Below, piece by piece: positions 55,580 through 64,000 of a stretch of DNA of 64,000 bases. The notes beneath the pieces were generated by a model that made no database searches, was not told the DNA's origin, and saw nothing but the letters and a program-made list of their open reading frames with translations. The stretch is taken from the NCBI GenBank assembly GCA_012295275.1, contig CM022672.1, positions 23,386,476-23,450,475 on the forward strand. The letters are read 5' to 3'. This DNA comes from Chrysomallon squamiferum. Taxonomy: Eukaryota; Mollusca; Gastropoda; Neomphalida; Peltospiridae. The stretch's first letter is position 1. Every line of letters starts with the position of its first letter. The translations under genes were made by a program, and so were the position numbers.

Positions 55580-55680
55580 CAACAACAACAACAATAATAA
55601 TAACAACAACAACAACAACAACAACAACAATAATAATAATAACAACAAGATGAGAAGAAGAAGAAGAAAAAGAAGATGAT
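55580..55680. repeat. (ACA)n/(AAT)n then GAA triplets
   Basis: Triplet repeats of three kinds in succession, producing a poly-Thr/Ile frame. Confidence 0.93.
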
Positions 55681-55804
55681 GATCCAAGTGATGAAACAGG
55701 CTATGACCATAATAATAGAACAGTTATAAAATCAGATAACAAAACAAACTTCATCATAAATAGCTGAAATAAGGATAACAGTAACAAATAGCCTATTAAT
55801 ATCG

Positions 55805-55806
<2 letters not shown>

Positions 55807-55898
<92 letters not shown>
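55807..55898. repeat. Pure (GA)n microsatellite, about 90 bp
   Basis: Uninterrupted GA. Confidence 0.98.
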
Positions 55899-55899
<1 letters not shown>

Positions 55900-58569
55900 C
55901 ATTGATAAATCAATCTGTAACATCACAAAATATGATGATGATTAACACATTTAAAGCGAAACAAACAGAACAGCTGTCACAGCTGTCGTATTCATATCAG
56001 CCTTTCACAGAAACATTTCCATGAGTATAGCAGGCTCTCGTATACAGGTGCCTATTTTGACAGAATTTTACCATCAGGTTTTATCAAGAAAACACATTGA
56101 TCTCTGTACAGCACAAAGCAGACGAAGGCATGCCGTTAAGTTGAACATTAATAATGTCCGGTCGTGCACAATAGATCGCAGCAATGTTTAGTGTCTAGCG
56201 GCCCCGGCTACAGTTCCTATTAATCGCACGAACTCTTACTGGCCTGCACTTCATAACGTAGCCCCACTCGTAACAGGTGTCCGTGATCTATTGAGCTATT
56301 CTTTAGGATCATTCCTTTTTCTCTCTCACATACTTCGTTTTCAATTTAATATCTGCAGGAATGATTACGTTACAAGTGCACTTTATCACCAGGATGATTA
56401 CTTACAATAAAAAAGTGCCTACGTAATTCGACTGCTGACGTTAATAAAACAGAACATATTCTGTAAAAGGAATCATTATATCATGATTGTAAGCATTAGA
56501 TTTAGTGATAAATAAAATCTGCAGATACAGTGAAGGAAGTAATATTATAAGAATGCGAAAAGCGAGATTGTATTTAGATTTTGTATTTTTTTCTTGTTTT
56601 TCTAAATAGCTACATATGTACGTATGTATGTATTATGTATGTGCAAAAGCATATGTATTTCATTGTGAAAATACTTAGACAAATAATGTATTTATCAATG
56701 TTCATGTGACTTTATGTGAAGGCCATTAATGTTTAATGCCACTTATTTCGTTAGGATCAACCAGAGATAAAAACCGAAAACGGTTTATTATTATTATTAT
56801 TATTATTATTAAAAAGATGTTTTATTTTAGGAAAAAAAAAAAAAAAGACTATCTTATTTCTTACTTTTGTCTTAAATTTATTTATTTATTTACTTATTTA
56901 TTTATTTACTTATTTATTTATTCATTTTATCTGTACTTTTCCGCGAGGTGATATAATATATGTCAAACATGAGAAAAAAGGCAAAACAGTTTCCTGTTTG
57001 AACGAATATAAATAATTGTATAAGTATTTCTAAACTAATGTGATCGAGGCATGTAAGAATGTAACTGTATAAATACAGAAATAGTAAAATAATTTTACGT
57101 AAATTACATTAAAATAATTATTATATTTATATTTGTTACTTAGGCATCAGTAATGCGTATAATTATGCCTTCAACTCTGAACACATATAGACACATATCC
57201 AGACATTTTTTAATAGAAATCTGGACTTGCCTAATAAATTTGTTTCGGCATCTAATTATTAATATGCTACCAACAAATTAACATCGTTGGAAATGTCATT
57301 ATTTTAGGTAAATTACGTATGATGTTTACTTCACAGAAGTAGCTTATATGAAAAATCTAGCAAGCAGAATAAGAAGGATTTCCTCATTATTAAAGATATC
57401 CAAGATATTAAAGATTAATTACTTTTATGTACAAATAGCTATCCCAACGTACGAGTTTACAAAATCTTCAATCTAAGCACATAATCTTCAAATCAGGATT
57501 CCACATCGGAAAACAGGTTTTCCTGTTTTCATTAACCTATTATATAGAATCAAAAGAATGCGTTCTCAGAAGAATTAGTATTTCCAAATTAATGCTTTCA
57601 AAAAATACTCTTTATGTGTAATAAACCTTATCTTCAAAAGTTATAATGAGGAAGTTAAAGCAGATCAGTTCAAGGTTCCTACACTAACGACCTTCATTTC
57701 GGCCTCACGGAAACACTAGTAAGAAAATAAGCTGATATATTTGTCTTATTAACAAGGACTTTTCACTCGTAACAAGTAAACTGTGGCAAAAGTCCGCCAC
57801 CTTGAATGAATTTATAAAAGGTTCATATAATTTAACCGACAAATATTTTCGTACTGTATTGCTTTTTTACCCCTACCTATGGGAAGGTGTTTTGTAAGCA
57901 TTAAATTTAAATTTACAAAACAGTATCAGTGTGTATGGGTGTATGTATACATCTGCTTATCTTCATTGGTCTGGGTTGTCTGTTTCTTATGTTCTGTTTT
58001 AGAAAAGAAATAACTTTTTTTTTTTTGTATTTATTGATCATTTTTTTGTTTTTAGTGAAAAAGAAAATAATTATAGTATATTAATCATCATTTGCAAAAT
58101 CCTAATTGCTTTTAATATTAAAAAAAAAAATGTTTTGTTAAAAATTAATACAAATGATTAGGTCGTATATCCAGTAAACATAATCATGATTGTATCAAAT
58201 TACCGCACAAACAAACATTTCTATTTCAATTTACTTTACTTTAAGTTTTGTTTTATTTTGACTTTTTAAAATTGAATGTTTAGAAAAGGGAAAAATTGAT
58301 AAGTGAGAATGAAAGCATTTGGCATATTTTAAGAATAAATTATGTCAAGAAGAAAAAACTATATAGGACTATGTTTGAATTTCTTTTCTTTTTCTTTATA
58401 TTTCTTTATTTAATAAGAATATTGTTTAGATCTTTGCTTGAGAGTTAACAAGTGTTGATATATGAGACAGAGATAAAGGTATGAGTAAACATGAAAATGA
58501 ACTTAAGGCAATAACAATAAATATTATTTTAATTATTTTTCAAATCATTTTTTGGTTGTTTTGTTGCTG
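55899..58569. other. Intergenic, no gene seen
   Basis: A GC-richer unique patch lies at 56150-56290. (ATT)n is at about 56786-56810, and (ATTT)n with ACTT variants is at about 56877-56930. No convincing open frame. Confidence 0.6.
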
Positions 58570-58619
<50 letters not shown>

Positions 58620-58720
58620 TGTTTGTTGTTATTTGTTCATTTTATTTTTATTTTTGTTGTTGGTTTTTTTTCTCTAGAGTCCATTCGTAATTATTATATC
58701 AGTAAACCAAGTGATCGAGT

Positions 58721-58815
<95 letters not shown>
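58570..58815. repeat. (ATT)n and (GA)n pair
   Basis: (ATT)n at about 58570-58619 and pure (GA)n at about 58721-58815, the latter preceded by GTTA as at 11971. Confidence 0.97.
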
Positions 58816-58817
<2 letters not shown>

Positions 58818-60186
58818 ATTTTCCCTTCATTTTTATTATTAATGTTTTTTTTAGTTGTTTTTTGTTATTGTTGTTGATATTGTTGTTGCTGTTGTTAATT
58901 GAAATTCTGGTCTAATTCTTATCAAAACTAAACCCGTTACTCAGAATTTCATCCTCTGATTTCACGAGACTGTCTTCCCAAATCTACAATTATTCTGGCG
59001 AGTCGTTATAATAAACTACAAAAACTAATTTAAAGTCACAGAACAGGTAGATTTCTGTAAACTAAGGTCATTACAGACCGTTCTCGCAGTTTGTATCCTG
59101 GATTCATCAAAAATATTCACCGTATTCAATTTTCTTTATTAATTTGGAAAATTAAATGTATTACATTTATTCAGTACATCTGGTTTTGTATTTGTACATA
59201 AATTAGGATTTAAAGTGTTTAGCCTTTAAGATGGTTTTTCTTTATTTTGCCTTTCTTTTTATTTTTCTCTCTTTAGATATGTGTGTGTACGTGTAATTTT
59301 GTTTTCAACATTTTCTGATTTTTCATAATCTGCATTAATCCTATTCTTATTTATTTATTTATTATTTTTATATATTTTCTTATTTATTAGCACCTCTTCA
59401 CTATCTATTTCTATAATATTTCTTTAGGTAATAAATTTTATTTAATTCTACCTGCTCGGCTTCTTAACCAAGGCCTCTTAGGAGATTTCAACTGTTCTAA
59501 TTTGCAGCTGGAGTAAGACCTCGTCATTTTTAACAATGAAATCTGAAACCATTCCAAAGGAGCTATTTAAACAGTTTCCATGCAGTGAACTGATTTCAGA
59601 CAGGTAGACAAAAAAATAAATACCAGATCTATAAAGAGGATCCCAGTGCAGACACGAAGATGCAAGGTTAATTGGTTGTCCTGTTAACTTTATCAATAAT
59701 TCAATGAAACTAGAAGAACTCAGAGGCGGACAAAGGTGGTGTCTTATTGGCCCATTCCTTCTTTTTCTATATTCAGTTGTTTTGTTTCTTTTGTTTCTTT
59801 TGTTTTTTTTCTTGCCTAGTGATATTTTTTATGGTTATTTGTCTGTCAGGGTACAAAATATATTTTTTTTGAAAAAGAACCTATAAGAGTAAGAGAAGAG
59901 AAATAACGCAAATGAAATTTTGTGACTTCTATATTTGGCTATTGTCTTCAAAAAGTAATTTTAATTTTGATGTCTGTGTGGGTGTATTTGTCTGAGAGTT
60001 TAATTTGAAAATAAATTTGAAGAGTGTCTATATCACTCTCACCGCTTTTAAGTATATTTCTGCTTAATGTGTAGGTGTCTATCAGTTAGTGCATGTAGGT
60101 ATAAGGAATCAAACAAATCGAGTGCAACCAGGGCTTCGTGGTCTTAATCTCTTATATACACATGTATATTAATGCGTTTTTAATAC
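58816..60186. other. Intergenic, no gene seen
   Basis: Unique AT-rich sequence. Frames at 59478-59696 and 59704-59886 lack recognisable features. Confidence 0.6.
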
Positions 60187-60390
60187 GTACATATGTATGT
60201 ATATATATATATATATAACTGTGTGTTTGTGTCTGTGTATATATGTGTCTCTATGTGTGTGTTCGCATGAGTACATATTGGTAGATATGTATGTAGGAAT
60301 AGATGGATGTCCGTATATATGTATTTATGTATGTATGTGTGTATGTGTATTAATAATGTATATGTATATGTGTGTATATGTATGTGTAAA
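60187..60390. repeat. TATG/TGTA-rich simple repeat
   Basis: Imperfect TATG and TGTG units with a short (TA)n. Both long frames across it are repeat translations with unique extensions. Confidence 0.88.
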
Positions 60391-60877
60391 TACATTAGTA
60401 TATAAATGCGGCAATTTGTTGCCTTTAATAAGCTGAAACCTGTGTGGCTGTTTAACCTACAATCTGTTTCAAGTCCTTCTACTTTGCAAAATTTGTTTCG
60501 AACTTCTATCAAGTCTAATATTTCTGTTCGAGAAACCATCCATCAGTGATGTGTCACAGTGGAGAGTTAAAGTAATTGCTAAATTTCTCAGAACTTTTGA
60601 TCTAAGCTTACATGAAATATGAAACTGTAAGTTATAACATTCTCGCACAGAGAGACCTCTGATATTTGACAAATGAATACTGCTTGGTTTCAGGCATTAT
60701 TTGTGCCCTCAGCTCTGCTGTCATTTCCAAACAGATGAGAAATATTACTGTGGAGACTACTGTTATCATATGCGTAAAATTAAAAGCTAGATTAAAAGTT
60801 ACAAGGAAGTTTTTTTTTCTTGAAAGATAGCTAGATGTTAGCAAACAGAAAAACAAATAGAGATATATTAAAAAAGA

Positions 60878-60879
<2 letters not shown>

Positions 60880-60930
<51 letters not shown>
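60880..60930. repeat. (TA)n microsatellite
   Basis: About 25 TA units followed by a short GA run. Confidence 0.97.
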
Positions 60931-60933
<3 letters not shown>

Positions 60934-62375
60934 AGAGAGAGAGAAAAAAAATAGATACGGAAATGTCATAGATAGAAAAACAAATTTCAGGGTAATCTAT
61001 TTAGATTTACATTATTTGCATTTGTTTCTGCATATTAGCATATTATTAATGACTTTATTAATTCCAGACTCTAGAGACTACACATTTGACGTCATTTCGA
61101 AATCAGCAGGAAAACTAAATAGAAATATAATGTCGTTGTGTTCCTAAACTAGTGTTTGAATTCGTGTTATTCAGAATTGGCTACACAAAATCATTCTTCA
61201 GTCTGCTAATGATAACTAATGAAGTATTCTGTTCAGGAAACTCGCTCTAATATCCTTGTCGATAATGGTAAGCAGCTTGAAAATAATATCTGTTTATTAA
61301 TCAAAATTAATATCACATTTAGTTGACAGAGAAAAAAATTATATCAAAATAAAGATAAAAAGAGGTAAGGCCTATCATGTATGGATTAGTTTATTATTTG
61401 GTATATCAATGATTCACAAGGATTTAAATTTACTTGATTTCGTAGCCAGGATCTAAACAGGTGTTAAAAGAATTAGGAACTTTCATGACCACGATGATGA
61501 ATCTTTTCGCATTCACGTTAGAGTTCTTTCCGTACAAAAGTATTTTCCTTTTCGTTATTTTCTTCCCTTATTTTACAGTAGCGTTATACTTTTCTGAAGG
61601 ATCTTTGTGTTGTCGTTGCATGATATTTGTAATATTTTTCTTGTTCGATGAGAGTTTTCTTGCAGAAAGGTTGTTTTATGCAGATTTTGCTTTCTTTTCT
61701 AGTATGTCCTTTTATTCATTAATGCTATCATCCTTTTTGTTGTGGGTAGATTTTCTGTTTCTGTGGAAGCTCTAAAAGTAAAATAACGAATACTTAGCTG
61801 TAAAACATATAATCAAACAGATTTAAAAATTAACATAAAATAAATAATTAAATAAACAAAAATCAGTCAGATAGGAAAAAAAAAAGATAATGATCATTCA
61901 TTTTTCTCTCCTTTTCTCTCTGTCTTTCTTGCTTTCTCTATATCTATCTGTCTATCTATGTTTCTGTCTCTCTATCCATCTATCTATTTATCCATTTATA
62001 TCTTTTTCAAAGTTCACGCTCTGATGCATTTTAAAAATATCAGTATTAGTAATAGTATTTATTGTTGTTGATGATGTTGTAATGACCTTGTTGTAAGGTA
62101 GCACTTCTACATTATAGCCTTACTGTACTCACAGCTAGCCAAAAACGCGTTTCATTGTCCGAGAGAAGACATATTCAAAATAATTCAGGAAGCTTTGGTT
62201 AACAATTCATTGTTTTGACAACAAAAACGCCTTCTTTTCCTGGCATGCCAAATAAATGAGTTCCAGGACTGCAAGCCCATGCCAGTTTTAAAGCAGCTTT
62301 TTGTTGCTGATCGGTTTTTTAAATTGTCTCAAAATGAGACAGAAAATATCATTACGTGTTAATGAGAAAAGTAAT
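60931..62375. other. Intergenic, no gene seen
   Basis: A 104-codon plus-strand frame at 61461-61775 is very rich in Phe, Leu and Ser and could look like membrane segments. It fits translation of T-rich DNA and has no conserved motif. TCTA/TCTG-rich sequence lies at about 61900-61990. Confidence 0.55.
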
Positions 62376-62525
62376 TATAATAATAATAACACAACAACAA
62401 CAACAATAATAATAATAATAACAATAATACTAATTATAATAATACTAATTCTAATAATAATAAATATTACTATTATTACTATTACTATTATTAATGATGA
62501 TGATGATGATAATGATGATGAGAAA
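62376..62525. repeat. (AAT)n/(ACA)n/(ATG)n triplet block
   Basis: Successive AAT, ACA, AAT, ATT and GAT triplets. Confidence 0.92.
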
Positions 62526-63054
62526 AGGAAGAAGAATAACAAAACCTACAACAGCATAAAAGAAAAGATTAAGAACAAAATAAGTGACCAGGAAAATGTA
62601 TAGAAAAAAAAAGCAAAAAGATGCTAAAAGCAGAAAGAGATAATTCAAAAACAAAACAAAACAGAAAGAAGAATGCAGATGTGGAGGTGTAATAGTGTTG
62701 ATGGAAAACAGGAAAAGAAAAGAAAATCAAGAAATGAGAAAATGACAACATCTAATGTTGATAATTACAGCATTAAAACTGCAAAAAAGTTCGATTTTTT
62801 TTTAAAGAAAGTCGCTTATTTGTATTCCATTGTCTGTGTGAATGGCATCCCCGATATTACCGATAATTCCTGGTTTTACGAAAACCATTTTCCTGTCTGG
62901 TCGGTAGTCAGTTTCTCAAAACACGAACTGGTAGGATCCTTACATTCACAGAAAGCTTTGGAAATAGAATAAATTTGCGTAAATATTGTAATAATAGCAG
63001 CTAGTAGACAGGATCATAAGCATCTAATAATAATAAAATCAGTAGTAATAAATG

Positions 63055-63165
63055 GTAATAGTAGTAGTAGTAATAATAATAATAATAATAGTAGTAGTAT
63101 TAGTAATAGTAGTAGTAGTAGTAGTACTAGTACTAGTAGTAATAGTGATTGTAGAAGTAATAATG
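63055..63165. repeat. (AGT)n/(AAT)n triplet block
   Basis: AGT triplets interrupted by AAT and ACT. Confidence 0.93.
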
Positions 63166-63701
63166 GTAACAACTGTCGAGTAGAAATAGTTGTAGTAGCA
63201 ACAGTAGTTAGAGCTAGTAGAAGGTTTTAGATCTTAGTTCTAACCTTTTCTGAAAGTGACCTTTACTTTAGTTTTGACTTCAAGACCTATTCATTATTTT
63301 ACAGCATACAGTTCTTATACTCAAATATATCCTTTTTATAAAACAGTCACTGAAGCCAATATTTTTTACACTGAATTTTTTAAAACACTACGGATACTAA
63401 TACCTCCAGTTCAGTGGTAATGTCTTTAGGCTACCGTAGAACAAAACAGAAAACGGAAAATACCCAAGGCTTGAAAGTAAGAAGACGTAATTGTTCAAAG
63501 GAAACGTCAAGGAGAAAGAATATTTGAACGCCTTTAGCAATGTATGGATTCAGGGCGACCCTTTGAACATTGGCCCGACAGGGATTAGCGCTAATTTGCA
63601 AGATTCAACTTTTATGGTATACGTCAAACTTTCACACATTGTAGTCAGTCCTTATCTTAATTATACATCTGGAAACTAAAACTGGATATTCAAACTCATG
63701 A

Positions 63702-63748
<47 letters not shown>

Positions 63749-64000
63749 TGTGTATATATGTATGTATGTGTGTGTATATGTTTGTATAGATGTATGTTTA
63801 TATGTTTGTTTGTGTGTATGTGTGTAAGCGTGTATTATTAATATGTATAAAATTCAAAAGAGTATCTTTAAAGTTTCAGGGAATCCGATCATGTGATATC
63901 TTCAGCTAAACAAATAACAGTGCAGGTAATTCAAATATAAAGAGATTTTACTTCATTGACCTAAATCGTATATTCTGGTCTCTTTGATATAATTCAGAAA
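63166..64000. other. Right edge; (GT)n at 63703-63755, no gene seen
   Basis: A 62-codon frame at 63491-63679 has no recognised motif. (GT)n is followed by TATG/TGTA-type units to about 63835. Confidence 0.6.

Noticed and set aside
61461-61775. Phe/Leu-rich 104-aa frame resembling a multi-span membrane protein
   Set aside because: Explained by T-rich composition. There are no conserved residues, and the hydrophobicity follows from TTT/TTC/CTT codons.

Overview
This window looks like intergenic DNA from a large, repeat-rich animal genome, most likely a cephalopod of the Octopus type. The base composition is strongly AT-rich. There are dozens of long, pure microsatellites: (GA/CT)n, (AAT)n, (TATG)n, (GT)n, (TA)n and long poly-A/T. 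There is no dense operon-like coding. The one clear gene is an intronless rhodopsin-class neuropeptide receptor. The organism assignment is inference from composition, repeat style and receptor type; nothing in the window names the species.

Layout. At 0-1.7 kb a tRNA-like SINE head sits between two copies of a 60-bp module, each leading into TATG repeats. The stretch 1.7-14.8 kb is non-coding and full of simple repeats. It also holds a CTCF-like motif near 9.18 kb and a 40-bp inverted repeat at 10.75-10.98 kb. A 52/72-bp minisatellite lies at 14.8-15.2 kb. A 55-bp decayed piece of a GPCR gene lies at 22.8 kb, and a promoter-like CCAAT/TATA block at 23.6 kb. The intact GPCR (396 codons, minus strand) occupies 24.30-25.49 kb. 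From 25.5 to 64 kb I see no convincing gene. That half holds a dispersed repeat in two copies (28.8 and 32.5 kb), a diverged 76-bp tandem repeat (36.2 kb), a striking composite palindrome (39.0-39.26 kb) and many microsatellites.

The receptor has all seven transmembrane segments and the signature residues of the NPY/NPF receptor branch. It therefore probably encodes a peptide-hormone receptor coupled to G proteins at the cell surface. The nearby 22.8-kb fragment matches TM2/ECL1 of this receptor at 48 of 55 bases and carries two in-frame stops. This suggests that the locus once held, or received, another receptor copy.

I found no rRNA, canonical intact tRNA, CRISPR array or multi-gene system. 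Most open reading frames here are translations of microsatellites and are not genes. The observations best worth following are the receptor with its relic, the 39-kb tail-to-tail palindrome, the SINE head with a long variable arm, and the set of dispersed repeats carrying microsatellites.
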